From: Gracilibacillus salinarum
GTDB taxonomy: Bacteria; Bacillota; Bacilli; Bacillales; Amphibacillaceae
NCBI RefSeq assembly: GCF_022919575.1
Contig: NZ_CP095071.1
Coordinates: 2,232,001 to 2,296,000 of the forward strand
Reading direction: 5' to 3'
DNA length: 64,000 nucleotides
Shown here: positions 17,557 through 27,440 of the stretch, in pieces
How the letters are laid out: each line of letters begins with the position of its first letter
How positions within the stretch are numbered: the first letter of the stretch is position 1
Program-made: the position numbers and the translations under genes
Notes under the pieces: model-generated
Seen by the model: only the letters and a program-made list of their open reading frames with translations
Database searches by the model: none
Told to the model about the DNA's origin: nothing

Positions 17557-17576
17557 TTGAACAGCTTTTAATGATG

Positions 17577-17622
17577 ACGAGAGAGCTAGTCCAGTCATAC
17601 GGGGCACTAGCTTTCTTTTTTG
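17577..17622 (+). terminator. Intrinsic terminator of the yesL-like gene
   Basis: AGAGAGCTAGT pairs with ACTAGCTTTCT, followed by TTTTTTGG on the plus strand. Confidence 0.75.
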
Positions 17623-17660
17623 GTTACTTTCCACAATGAACGATATTCGTAATGAGCAGC

Positions 17661-17690
17661 AAAAAGACCGGCATCACTGCCGGTCTTTTC
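17661..17690 (-). terminator. Intrinsic terminator of the xyn operon
   Basis: AAAAGACCGGCA and TGCCGGTCTTTT are complementary, with T-rich sequence after the stem on the minus strand, directly after the xylosidase stop codon. Confidence 0.85.
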
Positions 17691-19800
17691 ATTCATATAG
17701 CCAAATAATACTTGTCACACCACGTGGATAATACTTGCTGCCGATGATTTCACCGGAGAGAATCTGGTCACTCCAGCTCCAGATCGACAGGGTTGGATGT
17801 GTTAACCATTTTACGTGGGCTTGATCCGCTTTCGCTCCTTGTTCATCCCATGCAAATCCCAGAATTTCACGAGTAATAAATTGATTTAAATAAATCTTAC
17901 TTAACCAGGAATTGTTGCTTGTGGAAGAGATCTTCCAGCCGCCATCCTCAAATAGACATACACCTTCTGTTAAAACAGTTTGCAGATGATGTTTTAGCAC
18001 ATTGATATACTTACCAAATCGTCCTTCTGGATCCAAAGCATACATATTATTTGTAAAATACGGATAAACTAACCCTTCAATTGCGGGAATTATTTTTGAA
18101 TCGTTTCCTTCTCCAATAACGGCAGGAACATATCCATCTTCTGTTACGTTTTGGACAATGGTATTCGCACATCTAACAGCTTGATCACCTGCTACTGAAG
18201 CAAGATCATCCAGCCCTTGTTCCTTAAAAATCTGCTCTAATGCAAGGTAACTTGCCCAGCTTTTCCCTGCTAAATAAATATTATTGCGTGCTTGCCCCAG
18301 AGAAACATCCAGACTATCATAAGTAGTAATCTCTGCTCCACCTTTTACGCGAGAGGAATCGAGCCCCATTACGCCATTTCGTTTGGCTGGATCCGGATGA
18401 TCCCGGTTAACCATACTCTGCAACGTCTGCTCTAAAATACCGATATTATCGGCAAGCCACGCCTGATCGCCCGTTTGTTCCACATACACCGAAGCAGTTA
18501 AAATAAAATTCACAAGCTGCTCATGAGTCATGTGGGAAAAACAATCATCCAAGCCATACATTTCATAGGACGAATATTGTGGTCTGGAGATAGCGTTCGC
18601 CACACCCATATCATGAGTAAAGCTGATACCGCCAGGGTACTCTGTTTCATCATTCGGAAAGCGAACGGTATCGGTATAGCTAAAGCGTTCGATAAAATAG
18701 CGAAGTTCGTTTTTTACTGTCCATGGATTTTGTTTTAACTCAAAGAACATCTGGTCTACTGTTAAATCAAATGTGTTCATCATCCGGTATTCACCTTCAT
18801 TCACATTCCAAAACACATCATCATCTGTTGTTGCGAGCATTTGCGTCGAGCCGTAATAACTGCGAATCGCATGCGTCATCATAAAGCGCTGATGTTCTGA
18901 TAGGTGATCAGCCTCCACTAGTTGATTGGAGTTAATGGCTTTTTCCTTTAATTCTTCAAAATGGTCTAGCGTATAGGCCGCTACTTCTTCTATATTCGCA
19001 AAATACTTTGTATAGTAATAACTCGTGTCCAGCCCCGTTGTAGCAATTCCACCTCGATAAAAGCTTAACGCAAATTGGTACGTCTTTTTTTCTCCTGCCG
19101 GAACATCCATCACCAGTGCCCCAATCGGCCCAAGTCCAAATGTCCAATTCTCTTCATGCTCCGTCACCAGCAGCTTCTCGATACTAAATTGCAGTGCAGC
19201 CTGCACATCTGGATCCTTTGACGTAATTGCGGTTAATCTGCCCTGACCAACACCCTCAACGCCATCCATCGTATCATTGAGTCGACGCATAGCACTGTAT
19301 ACATCACTGCCTTCATAGCCAAAAAAAGCTCGACGGTCACGTTCGCTATTTCGATTATCGATCGTTAATTCCGCAATAACGGAAGGGACAATCGCACGCT
19401 TCATATCTGGTCCTTTCGCTAGATCAGGGTCTGGCACTCCCACTGCTTGTGAATAAATAGTAAATGTTAAATCTCCTGCAGACCACTGATCCGTCCCTAA
19501 AGCGAACTGGCGCTTTACCTCTTCTTTTGCAAAAGGTTCAACAAGCTGTTCTGTAATTGGATTATGCTCGATATTTTCAACATCATACCGTTTACTCTCA
19601 TCTTCACCAGTATCAAAAAACGGCAAAGCCTGATACTTACCAGCTTCCTCTTTACTTTCTACTCCGATATATACACTTTTCTTAGGAGAACGGCCTAACT
19701 CTAAATCAAATCCACCTCCAGCCCCAGGAAAACCTAATGTAAAGCTGGAGAAAGCACCAATCGGTGAATGATGAGCATTAAAAAACTGATTCTCTGGCAT
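17689..19800 (-). CDS. xynB2: GH52 beta-xylosidase
   Basis: Intracellular exo-glycosidase that releases xylose from xylo-oligosaccharides with retention of configuration. The 703-residue protein matches Geobacillus GH52 enzymes over its whole length, beginning MPENQFFNAHHSPIGAFSSF. Counting from this ATG, the nucleophile is Glu335 in VNEGEYRMMNTFDLT and the acid/base is Asp495 in TTYDSLDVSLGQ, exactly the positions I recall for Geobacillus XynB2. No signal peptide. ATG 19800 follows AAAGGAGTT, 13 bases after the permease stop. It is the last gene of the operon, so imported oligosaccharides would be split in the cytoplasm. Confidence 0.96.
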   Translation of the reverse strand: MPENQFFNAHHSPIGAFSSFTLGFPGAGGGFDLELGRSPKKSVYIGVESKEEAGKYQALPFFDTGEDESKRYDVENIEHNPITEQLVEPFAKEEVKRQFALGTDQWSAGDLTFTIYSQAVGVPDPDLAKGPDMKRAIVPSVIAELTIDNRNSERDRRAFFGYEGSDVYSAMRRLNDTMDGVEGVGQGRLTAITSKDPDVQAALQFSIEKLLVTEHEENWTFGLGPIGALVMDVPAGEKKTYQFALSFYRGGIATTGLDTSYYYTKYFANIEEVAAYTLDHFEELKEKAINSNQLVEADHLSEHQRFMMTHAIRSYYGSTQMLATTDDDVFWNVNEGEYRMMNTFDLTVDQMFFELKQNPWTVKNELRYFIERFSYTDTVRFPNDETEYPGGISFTHDMGVANAISRPQYSSYEMYGLDDCFSHMTHEQLVNFILTASVYVEQTGDQAWLADNIGILEQTLQSMVNRDHPDPAKRNGVMGLDSSRVKGGAEITTYDSLDVSLGQARNNIYLAGKSWASYLALEQIFKEQGLDDLASVAGDQAVRCANTIVQNVTEDGYVPAVIGEGNDSKIIPAIEGLVYPYFTNNMYALDPEGRFGKYINVLKHHLQTVLTEGVCLFEDGGWKISSTSNNSWLSKIYLNQFITREILGFAWDEQGAKADQAHVKWLTHPTLSIWSWSDQILSGEIIGSKYYPRGVTSIIWLYE

Positions 19801-19813
19801 ATTGATAACTCCT

Positions 19814-20692
19814 TTATCCTTTGATTGATCCTGCCGCAATACCTTCGACAATTCGGTTACTTAAGACAAGGAAAGCTATTAAGATCGGGATGATACTGAT
19901 CATTAATGTCGCCCCAATTGCGCCCCAATCCGTTAAGTATTGACCGATAAAGTTCTGAATTCCTACAGTCAATGTCTTAAATTTATCCGAGCTGATAAAA
20001 GTATTAACAAACACAAATTCATTCCAGTTATAAATCATATTAATAATAGCCGTTGTGGCCAGCACTGGTGTTGTCATTGGCAATGTAATCTGAAAAAAGA
20101 TCCGATGAACAGAGCACCCGTCCACTACTGCCGCTTCTTCAATCTCACGCGGTAATGTATAGTAAAAACCTAACAAAATCATAATGGTTAATGGCAAATT
20201 AAATGCTGTATACGATAATACCAATGACAAGGGATGATCAATTAAATTCAGTTTCAAAAAGAACGAGAATAACGGTATTAGCGCGGAATGAATAGGTACC
20301 ATTAAACCGACCATAAACAAACCTAATACCAGCTTACTTCCTTTCCAATACATTCTCGTTATCGCAAAGGTTACAAAACTAGCTAACAAAATCGTTAACA
20401 ACACCGATGCCACTGTAATCCAGACACTATTGAAGAAATAAAGATTGATATTTCCATCTGTCCAGACACGGACATAGTTTTCCCATCGTGGATCTTGAGG
20501 CAGTGAGAACGGGGACATCCCAAAAACCTCTGCATTACTTTTTAATGAAAACTGAAACAGCCATACCAATGGATAGATCTGAAAAATCGCTACAATGATT
20601 AAGGCGATATAAAGCAGTGTCATACCAATTCTGGTCCATAAGCTTGTTTCTCCGGCAGCTTCTTTTTTTATCTGTGCAATTTCTGCTCCCAT
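19814..20692 (-). CDS. xynG: Xylo-oligosaccharide ABC transporter permease (MalG type)
   Basis: 292-residue membrane permease with six predicted helices. The first helix is IGMTLLYIALIIVAIFQIYPLVWLFQFSL and the EAA loop is EAAVVDGCSVHRIFFQITLPMTTPV; the tail VEGIAAGSIKG is typical of the MalG group. It pairs with the upstream permease and follows it by 18 bases, with the GH52 xylosidase after it. The symbol rests on synteny with the Geobacillus xynDCEFG cluster. No ATPase gene is in the operon, which is usual for this class. Confidence 0.88.
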   Translation of the reverse strand: MGAEIAQIKKEAAGETSLWTRIGMTLLYIALIIVAIFQIYPLVWLFQFSLKSNAEVFGMSPFSLPQDPRWENYVRVWTDGNINLYFFNSVWITVASVLLTILLASFVTFAITRMYWKGSKLVLGLFMVGLMVPIHSALIPLFSFFLKLNLIDHPLSLVLSYTAFNLPLTIMILLGFYYTLPREIEEAAVVDGCSVHRIFFQITLPMTTPVLATTAIINMIYNWNEFVFVNTFISSDKFKTLTVGIQNFIGQYLTDWGAIGATLMISIIPILIAFLVLSNRIVEGIAAGSIKG

Positions 20693-20710
20693 ATGAATTC
20701 CTTCCTTCCG

Positions 20711-21589
20711 TTAATACTGTACTTCATCTTCTGTTGCTGTTAATTTGCGTGTTAACCAGGTCACGATTAAGGTAATAATCAGTAAGAAAAAGGCAATCGC
20801 ACTTCCATATCCGAAATCGAACGTATCGAATGCTTTCTTGTACATATAAGAAGCGATTACTTCACTCGCACCGTTTGGCCCGCCGCCAGTCATTACATAT
20901 ATCAAGTCAAAATATTTTAATGAGCCGACGATGGCTAGTACAACAGTCACTTTAATTACACCGGAGATAAGTGGTACTTTAATTTTATAAGCAATTTGTA
21001 TAGGATTGGCACCATCAATTTTGGCAGCTTCTACTAAGGACTCCGGAATACCTTTCAACGCTGCATAATAAATAATGATGTAGAAACCAGCATATTGCCA
21101 AAGAATCGCTACAAAAATTGCATATAAAACTAAATTCGTATCGGCAAGCCAAGAAGGGGGTGTCTCTACTCCCATGCTCATCAGCAGGCTGTTAAGCATA
21201 CCATTGTTAGGATCATAGATTTTAATCCATAATTGTGCGATGGCAACCGACGATAAAAGCATTGGAATTAAATAGATTTTCCGAAATAAATCGGAACCTT
21301 TAATCTTACCTGCCAGAACAAGTGACACGATTAAATAACCTGCCAAACTTAATGTAGAGAAAAATGCCAATAAAAAAGAATGCTTAGCACTTTCCCAAAA
21401 TTTTGGATCTTGGATTAAATCGATATAGTTTTCAATACCAACAAACGTCATTGAAGCCATACCGTTCCATTCCATCAGTCCATAATAGCCCGTTAACAGC
21501 ATTGGCCCGTAAATAAGACCGACAATTAAGATCAATGCCGGCAGCACGTATAAAGCAATGACTGCCTTGTTTGACATGACTTTGTTCAT
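20711..21589 (-). CDS. xynF: Xylo-oligosaccharide ABC transporter permease (MalF type)
   Basis: 292-residue permease with six predicted membrane helices. Near the N-terminus it has ALYVLPALILIVGLIYGPMLLTGYY and the periplasmic loop with YFDLIYVMTGGGPNGASEVIASYMYKKAF; the EAA loop is EAAKIDGANPIQIAYKIKVPLISGV. The ATG follows AAAGGAGC. A strong hairpin in the 87-base gap separates it from the binding-protein gene, which may keep permease expression below that of the lipoprotein. Confidence 0.88.
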   Translation of the reverse strand: MNKVMSNKAVIALYVLPALILIVGLIYGPMLLTGYYGLMEWNGMASMTFVGIENYIDLIQDPKFWESAKHSFLLAFFSTLSLAGYLIVSLVLAGKIKGSDLFRKIYLIPMLLSSVAIAQLWIKIYDPNNGMLNSLLMSMGVETPPSWLADTNLVLYAIFVAILWQYAGFYIIIYYAALKGIPESLVEAAKIDGANPIQIAYKIKVPLISGVIKVTVVLAIVGSLKYFDLIYVMTGGGPNGASEVIASYMYKKAFDTFDFGYGSAIAFFLLIITLIVTWLTRKLTATEDEVQY

Positions 21590-21623
21590 GTTTTATTGCT
21601 CCTTTATGTTAAAAATATAGATG

Positions 21624-21668
21624 ATTTAGAAAAGGATATATTTCATATAAAATATATCCTTTTCTGTT
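21624..21668 (-). terminator. Hairpin between xynE and xynF
   Basis: AAAAGGATATAT pairs with ATATATCCTTTT around a 10-base loop. The downstream T-run is short, so partial termination or 3' end protection of the xynE message is likely rather than a full stop. Confidence 0.6.
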
Positions 21669-21676
21669 GCTTAATC

Positions 21677-23002
21677 TTATTCTTCTTGTGCTAGTGCATT
21701 TTCTTGTTCTTTCACAAATTCTTCTGGAGAAACAGCATCACCAAATAATGCCTGAATCATATCCAAATGCACTTCTGCTACCGCTGCACTCATTTGTACG
21801 TCAGCATATAGCGTAATATTAGAAGCCTGATTTAAGTCATTTAATACATCAACATACATTTGCGGTAGATCAGTTCCTTCTGTATCTACTTTTGTTGCCG
21901 GGATTACACCTGCTTTCTCAACAGATTGCTCGCCCCATTTCTCAACAAAGAAACTGACAAAATCTTTCGCTTCTTCTTTCACATCCGAATTCTCTGCGAC
22001 AAACAGTCCGACACCAGGACCTCCAACAAAGCTGTCTTTATCGCCTTCTCCACCTTCAACGACAGGGAATTTCATATAGCCAATCGAATCTCTGAATTCC
22101 TGTGGATTATCTTCATTTGTTGTCCATTCTGGTAAGTCCCAAGATCCCATTAAATACATCGCAGCCTGCTCATTAATAAAATAGCCTTTTGCTTCATCGT
22201 TCCCTAAACCGTTATATCCGTTTAGAAACGCGTCCATATCTACTAAACTCTTTAGTTCTTCTGCAGCTTGAACTAATGATGGATCTTCGAAACTGCCAGT
22301 TCTGTTGATGGCATCATTTAAACTTTGCGGACCACCGATCCGGTCTGCCAGGTACATATACCACATTGATCCAGTCCAACGATCTTTATTTCCTAGTGCA
22401 ATTGGCGTCACACCGTTATCTACCAAGGTTTGTACGACTTGCTTAAACTCTTCTAATGTTTCTGGAACTTCTACGCCATTTTCTTCAAAAATAGCTTTAT
22501 TGTAAAACAATGGTGTAATATTCAGCTCTAGTGGTAAACCGTAAGTAGTATCATCGATAGCATATGCTTCTGCTGTACCAGGGACAAATTTATCCTTTAA
22601 TGGTCCTTCTAATAAATCATCTAAAGAAGCAAACATATTACCGCTTACATAAGGCTCCAGAAAGCCTGCTGCCCAAGTCATTCCAACATCGGGCAATTCA
22701 TTTGATGTAGAAAGCACTTTCAATTTTTCTTTGTATTGTTCGTTGCTTAATATTTCTACTTCTACTTTGACATCTGAATGATTAGATTCATATTCATCGA
22801 TAATTCCTTCGACAATTTCGTAATGCTGTTTAGAGCTTCCTTCTGGCCATAAGTGCATAAATTCAATAGTTTTACCCTCACCATCTGAACCGCTTTCATT
22901 ATTACCAGAACTTGCTTCATCTGAATCACCACCACATGCAGCAAGCACTAATACTGTAGCGAAAGCAATAAGCAGCAAAAGCTTTTTCCACGCATGTATC
23001 AT
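21677..23002 (-). CDS. xynE: Xylo-oligosaccharide-binding lipoprotein
   Basis: Solute-binding lipoprotein of 441 residues. The signal peptide LLLLIAFATVLVLAAC gives a lipidated Cys, followed by a Ser/Gly/Glu linker. The mature domain begins KTIEFMHLWPEGSSKQHYEIV and includes MTWAAGFLEPYV, YGLPLELNITPLFYNKAIF and the C-terminal EEFVKEQENAL. The family is the oligosaccharide-binding cluster 1. ATG 23002 follows GGGGGT. Its place between a YesM/YesN-type pair and the permeases plus GH52 enzyme makes xylo-oligosaccharides the likely ligand; this is synteny-based. Confidence 0.88.
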   Translation of the reverse strand: MIHAWKKLLLLIAFATVLVLAACGGDSDEASSGNNESGSDGEGKTIEFMHLWPEGSSKQHYEIVEGIIDEYESNHSDVKVEVEILSNEQYKEKLKVLSTSNELPDVGMTWAAGFLEPYVSGNMFASLDDLLEGPLKDKFVPGTAEAYAIDDTTYGLPLELNITPLFYNKAIFEENGVEVPETLEEFKQVVQTLVDNGVTPIALGNKDRWTGSMWYMYLADRIGGPQSLNDAINRTGSFEDPSLVQAAEELKSLVDMDAFLNGYNGLGNDEAKGYFINEQAAMYLMGSWDLPEWTTNEDNPQEFRDSIGYMKFPVVEGGEGDKDSFVGGPGVGLFVAENSDVKEEAKDFVSFFVEKWGEQSVEKAGVIPATKVDTEGTDLPQMYVDVLNDLNQASNITLYADVQMSAAVAEVHLDMIQALFGDAVSPEEFVKEQENALAQEE

Positions 23003-23105
23003 TTTTGAATACCCCCATTTAGCATATTTTTTAAGTTCTGTTTAAGTGTATCACCGAGGGTATTTATCCGTAAGGTAACAACGATTAGGTAAAATACCAC
23101 TTATT

Positions 23106-23885
23106 TTAGGAATCGCTTACATTTTGCTTACGGAAACTGTTCGGTGTCAAATTCTCATATTGCTTAAATAGCTTAATAAAGTATTTAGATGTATGATAGC
23201 CTGTCTTTTCTGCTATTTCTGCAATGGTGAGATTAGTGGATAACAGTAGTTTTTTCGCTTCTTGTATTCGTTTTCTAGTTACATATTCACTGAAGGTAAT
23301 CTGGAGTTCTTCTTTAAAAAGCGCACTTAAATAACTGGCATTCAAATGTACTTCACTGGCTACTTGCTTCAAGGTCAGTTCCTTATCAAAGTGCTGTTCA
23401 ATATAGTCAAGTGCATGTTCCACTCCAGGACTGTACTTACTCTTTTGCTGCATTTCTAATAACTTCCCGTCAATCATTTTTGAAAAAATGCCCGTTTCTT
23501 CTCGTTGCTTTTCTACATCTATTGCTTTTTCAATTGCATTCATCAGCTTTTCTTTTGCAATTGGCTTTAATAAATAATTGACGACACCTAGTTCCAGTGC
23601 TTCATGCGCATAATCAAACTCTGAATATGCGGATACTACGATCACGACTGGCTCTTGTGCTTTTGTCTTTAACTGCTTGAGCAGCTCTAACCCTGACACC
23701 TCGGGCATACGGATATCAGTAATCAATACATGTACCTTCTGATGATCGATGCGTTCCATTGCTTCTTTTGCATCATTTGCCGTGATAACTTGAAATTGAT
23801 CAATATAGGTTCGTTCAATTGTTTTTTTGATTCCTTGACGACTCTTCGGCTCATCATCTACAACCAATATTACTTTTTGATTCAT
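23106..23885 (-). CDS. xynC: Response regulator with AraC DNA-binding domain (XynC-like)
   Basis: Compact 259-residue response regulator. The receiver domain has Asp10-Asp11, phospho-acceptor Asp57 (ITDIRMPEVSG) and Lys107 (LLKPIAK). An AraC-type double helix-turn-helix covers about 160-255 (LTLKQVASEVHLNASYLSALFK and TIAEIAEKTGYHTSKYFIKLFKQYENLTPNSFRK). The long middle region of typical YesN proteins is absent. Start ATG follows AAGGGG, 15 bases after the kinase stop. It probably activates the xynEFG-xynB2 genes; the 103-base gap ahead of xynE is the expected place for its sites. Confidence 0.9.
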   Translation of the reverse strand: MNQKVILVVDDEPKSRQGIKKTIERTYIDQFQVITANDAKEAMERIDHQKVHVLITDIRMPEVSGLELLKQLKTKAQEPVVIVVSAYSEFDYAHEALELGVVNYLLKPIAKEKLMNAIEKAIDVEKQREETGIFSKMIDGKLLEMQQKSKYSPGVEHALDYIEQHFDKELTLKQVASEVHLNASYLSALFKEELQITFSEYVTRKRIQEAKKLLLSTNLTIAEIAEKTGYHTSKYFIKLFKQYENLTPNSFRKQNVSDS

Positions 23886-23900
23886 ACTAACAGACCCCTT

Positions 23901-25631
23901 CTATATTGGAATTTCGAAGCTTACCTTAGTACCTGTACCTTCCTCGCTTTCGATGATAATCTTACGTGTTTCATCTTCCTCGAAGAACATACGTAATCGT
24001 TGCTGTACATTTTGTAAAGCTAAACCATGTCGCTTATTACCACCAGCAATGCTTCCCTCTATTCTGCGCTGTATCTCCTGACGTTTTTGTTCACTCATAC
24101 CAGGACCATCATCTGATACTATAATTCGTAGCCTTTCTGTATTAGTTACTTCCTCTACTGCAACTGTCACGACACTAGAACCCGTCACATTTCCTGCACC
24201 GTGAAGGATGGCATTCTCTACTAATGGTTGAATCATTAACTTAGGAATTCGTACATCCAGCCAATCGGCATTCACATTCTTTCGCCAATTCAAACGGTCA
24301 CCAAATCGCATTCTCATAATTTGCATGTAACGGTCTATGTGCTCTAATTCCTCTTTTATCGTCACCCAATCATCTTCTTGTTCCTTTGCAATGGTATAAC
24401 GGAATAATTCTGACATTGCCAAGACGACATTCGCAAGCTCTTCTTCCTCCTTTTCATCTAACGACCAATACAATGCATCTAACGTATTAAACAAAAAATG
24501 AGGGTGGATTTGCGCTTGGATCGCTTTCAGCTCTGTACGATTTTTAATAATTTCTTTTTCATATACCATTTCGATTAAATAGTTGGTTTCTTCTGCTAGT
24601 TGATTATAAGTTTGATTAAGTTCATTAATTTCATTAGTAGAATGAATGACAGGATTATGGGCCAGCATTCCTTCCCCTGCCTGTCTCATCGTCTTCGTTA
24701 ATCTGGTAATCGGTCTTGTAATAAAAGTCGACAGAAAGAAAGCGAAAATAAAAAATATGCCCAGTCCAATCAGTCCTGCAATTACTATCCCAGCCTGTAC
24801 AGTCGATATACCTGCTGTTAAATGATTAACAGGTGACAAATTATACATGGTCCAGCCCGTGATTTCGGATGTTTCCTGGACAAGCATGTATTCCTGCCCG
24901 TCCATGTTAATTGTCTCTTCTTCCGTATTCAGGATTTCTCCTAATTCTTCGTCTGGATAATTACTTACAATCTGCTCCTTTTGCTCATCCACTAGAATGC
25001 TGTATTCGTTTGTATCTTCCGATTGATTAGGATTTAATTGAAAATAATTCCGATTTACCCGTGCAACAATAAAACCACCAGGATTAAAGTTATCGCCAAT
25101 TAAATTAATCCGTCTTCCTACAAGAAAGTAATTATGATCTAATGGATCTTCTCCCATCCAAACTAATTGCCCGCCCTTTGCATCCGCTTTCATTATCCAC
25201 CTGCGATTAAGACGATCGGTTAAGACCGTAGAATCAATTGGAATAATACGTTGATTGTTGCTGTTATAAATTTCAACCGCATAAATACCATCTGTATTTG
25301 CCTGAATCAAATTGGTCGTATTCATCAAAGATTGTCTGCCGTTAAATGATGTGGTCTCTCCGTTTGCTTCTCTTTGTAACACATCTTGTACTTGTTCATT
25401 TGTGATCACTTGTTTGGTTACCATATTCAACTGCTCAAATAAAGAATCATAACGACCTGACGATTCCAAAACCGTTTGCTGCATTTGTTCCTCAGCATTG
25501 TTTTGCAGTAAATCTTTCACTTGAATAAAAGTAATAGCACTGACAATAAATAACACCATACCCATCACTACAAGGTAGACGACAAGCAGTTGATTTCTTA
25601 ATGTATTCCATTTCCTTATATACTGCATCAT
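23901..25631 (-). CDS. xynD: YesM-type sensor histidine kinase (XynD-like)
   Basis: Membrane sensor kinase of about 576 residues, partner of the regulator that follows. It has an N-terminal helix (QLLVVYLVVMGMVLFIVSAITFI), an extracellular sensor domain to about residue 270, a second helix (VIAGLIGLGIFFIFAFFLST), HAMP, and the motif QIHPHFLFNTLDALYW with His378. The N box LMIQPLVENAILHGAG and G1 box SDDGPGMS complete the ATPase domain. ATG 25631 is eight bases after GGAG; the frame could also begin at GTG 25640. It should sense xylose-type oligosaccharides outside the cell. Confidence 0.9.
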   Translation of the reverse strand: MMQYIRKWNTLRNQLLVVYLVVMGMVLFIVSAITFIQVKDLLQNNAEEQMQQTVLESSGRYDSLFEQLNMVTKQVITNEQVQDVLQREANGETTSFNGRQSLMNTTNLIQANTDGIYAVEIYNSNNQRIIPIDSTVLTDRLNRRWIMKADAKGGQLVWMGEDPLDHNYFLVGRRINLIGDNFNPGGFIVARVNRNYFQLNPNQSEDTNEYSILVDEQKEQIVSNYPDEELGEILNTEEETINMDGQEYMLVQETSEITGWTMYNLSPVNHLTAGISTVQAGIVIAGLIGLGIFFIFAFFLSTFITRPITRLTKTMRQAGEGMLAHNPVIHSTNEINELNQTYNQLAEETNYLIEMVYEKEIIKNRTELKAIQAQIHPHFLFNTLDALYWSLDEKEEEELANVVLAMSELFRYTIAKEQEDDWVTIKEELEHIDRYMQIMRMRFGDRLNWRKNVNADWLDVRIPKLMIQPLVENAILHGAGNVTGSSVVTVAVEEVTNTERLRIIVSDDGPGMSEQKRQEIQRRIEGSIAGGNKRHGLALQNVQQRLRMFFEEDETRKIIIESEEGTGTKVSFEIPI

Positions 25632-25778
25632 GCGAAACACTCCAAACTATCATAATACTTTGTTTATGCGATAACCAAAGTCTGCTACTATTATACTATG
25701 AAATGATTATACAAAAAACAAATTTTTAAGAAAACAAGGCATCCCCTACTGCACTTAATTAACGTAATTATATACAAC

Positions 25779-26369
25779 TTCCTATAATATGGATTATGTA
25801 AACTGCTTAGCGGTACGGTAATTTTGAGATGTTTCAAGTGCTGGGATACCGCTCCGTCCAACCACTCCGCGTCCTGCGGGGCACGGCTGAAGCTAACTTT
25901 GTGAAGAAAGATCGCTTCACAAAGTGGATCTTCAGCGCCTGCCTGTCCCGCGGGAGTCTCCGTGGTTGGCCTACGCTAGTATATGGACTCTACAACTTTT
26001 GTAAGAGCTAGCATATTGATCACTGTATATATAACAGCAATTGAATGAATAACATAATGCCTAGTTCCACTGCTTTTAGCTGTTCCATATGATGTAGCAC
26101 TTCCTTAAAGCGTAGGAAATAGGCGGAGACTCCCGTGGGATCAGCAAGAGCTGAAGATCCACTTAGTTTGTGCCTGCGTCTGAAAGTATCGCTTCGAAGT
26201 GAGCTTCCTCGGCACAAGGCAGCAAGGAAGTAATTCAAGTAGTAGCCTAGCTAAAGCCGTGCCCCACAGGACGCGGAGCCTATTTCCGGAGCTTTGCTAA
26301 GCAGATAAAATATATCAAAATTATCATTCTATAATACAGTCTTATTTTACATAATCCATATTATAAGAA
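25779..26369. repeat. Type 1 repeat, copy C (591 bp)
   Basis: Complete terminal repeats TTCCTATAATATGGATTATG and ACATAATCCATATTATAAGA. The CCAACCAC arm comes first with the short TTTGTGAAG loop, and the second arm carries the long loop with GCCTTGTGCCGAGGAAGCTC on one strand. Left flank CACTTAATTAAC...ACAAC, right flank ending ACTATACTTTCTTAT next to the DeoR gene terminator. Confidence 0.88.
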
Positions 26370-26421
26370 ACCATCTTCATATTTAGCATTGATTACTTCT
26401 ATGACTATACTTTCTTATTTG

Positions 26422-26462
26422 TAAAAAAAAAGCACTTCGTTAATGATTAACGAAGTGCTTGG
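26422..26462 (-). terminator. Intrinsic terminator of the DeoR gene
   Basis: Perfect palindrome with AAGCACTTCGTTAAT on one side and its complement on the other, followed on the minus strand by T9. The DeoR stop codon is in the loop. Confidence 0.9.
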
Positions 26463-27217
26463 ATAACTTCTATTCCGTTTTCTTTCAAATCATATACTTG
26501 CTGCTCAGGGGCATTGCTGTCCGTAATAATTCGCTGTACGTTATCGATTGGTGCTACATGAGCAAATGCTCGGATATGGAACTTTTGATGATTTGCCAGT
26601 AAATAAGTAGTATCTGCAATATCAATCATTTTCTGTTTAACCCGTGCCTGTTGCTCATTCGATTCGCTCATCCCTTTTTCAAGATGGACGCCTTTACAGG
26701 AAAGAAAAGCTTTATTGACATGATACAGATCCAACGAACTTACAGCTAATGGTCCAACAAATGACAACGATCTGGGTAATAAGGTACCACCAGTTGAAAT
26801 AACTGTAATTTGATTTTTCTTACTTAATTCCAGTACGACATTAACTGAATTGGTTAAGACAGTGATCGGTATATTTGGAAGGTTCTTCGCTACATACCAT
26901 GCTGTCGTACTGGCATCCAGTAAAATCTTATCTGTTTCGACAATATGTTTTACTGCCTCCTGGGCAATTGCTTTCTTCTCATCGACATACATCACTTCTC
27001 GCTCTTGAAAAGGAATTTCCGGTCCATCCTGGGAGTTGGCGATACTGACTGCGCCACCATGGCTTCTGGCTAACTTCTTTTCTTTTTCCAATTTTTCCAA
27101 GTCCCTGCGAATCGTTTCATCCGTCACAGAAAACAAACTTGCGAGCTCTGATACTCGAATACTTTTTCGTTGATTAACGACTTCTACTATACGTTGGTGT
27201 CTTTCGGCAACTAACAT
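26447..27217 (-). CDS. DeoR/GlpR family transcriptional regulator
   Basis: 256-residue repressor of carbohydrate genes. The N-terminal helix-turn-helix covers residues 5-55 (ERHQRIVEVVNQRKSIRVSELASLFSVTDETIRRDLEKLEKEKKL), followed by the SHGGAV linker that typifies the family. The DeoR_C sugar-phosphate sensor domain has ILLDASTTAWYVAKNLP, VISTGGTLLPRSLSFVGP and AFLSCKGVHLEKGMSES. ATG 27217 is seven bases after GGAG; upstream in-frame codons to 27244 precede that site. A HAD phosphatase follows upstream in the same direction, but the gene it controls is not evident. Confidence 0.9.
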   Translation of the reverse strand: MLVAERHQRIVEVVNQRKSIRVSELASLFSVTDETIRRDLEKLEKEKKLARSHGGAVSIANSQDGPEIPFQEREVMYVDEKKAIAQEAVKHIVETDKILLDASTTAWYVAKNLPNIPITVLTNSVNVVLELSKKNQITVISTGGTLLPRSLSFVGPLAVSSLDLYHVNKAFLSCKGVHLEKGMSESNEQQARVKQKMIDIADTTYLLANHQKFHIRAFAHVAPIDNVQRIITDSNAPEQQVYDLKENGIEVIQALR

Positions 27218-27403
27218 GACCATTCTCCTACCTTCGTTCTTCAAACATTCTATTACTGACTATAGGCAATTTCTAAGCAAAATTCAACTATTTCTTTCCT
27301 ATACAAAACAAACACGTATTCCATCTCTATTTTGTAACCGCATACAATTTGACTGTTTATTTTTGAATATGTTTGCTATCATTTTATCACAGAATGAAAC
27401 AAA

Positions 27404-27440
27404 TACAAATAAAAACACAAACCTTTTACAGTTTGTGTTG
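27404..27440 (-). terminator. Intrinsic terminator of the HAD gene
   Basis: CACAAACTGTAAAAGGTTTGTG on the minus strand folds back and is followed by TTTTTATTTG. It overlaps the last codons of the HAD hydrolase. Confidence 0.8.
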
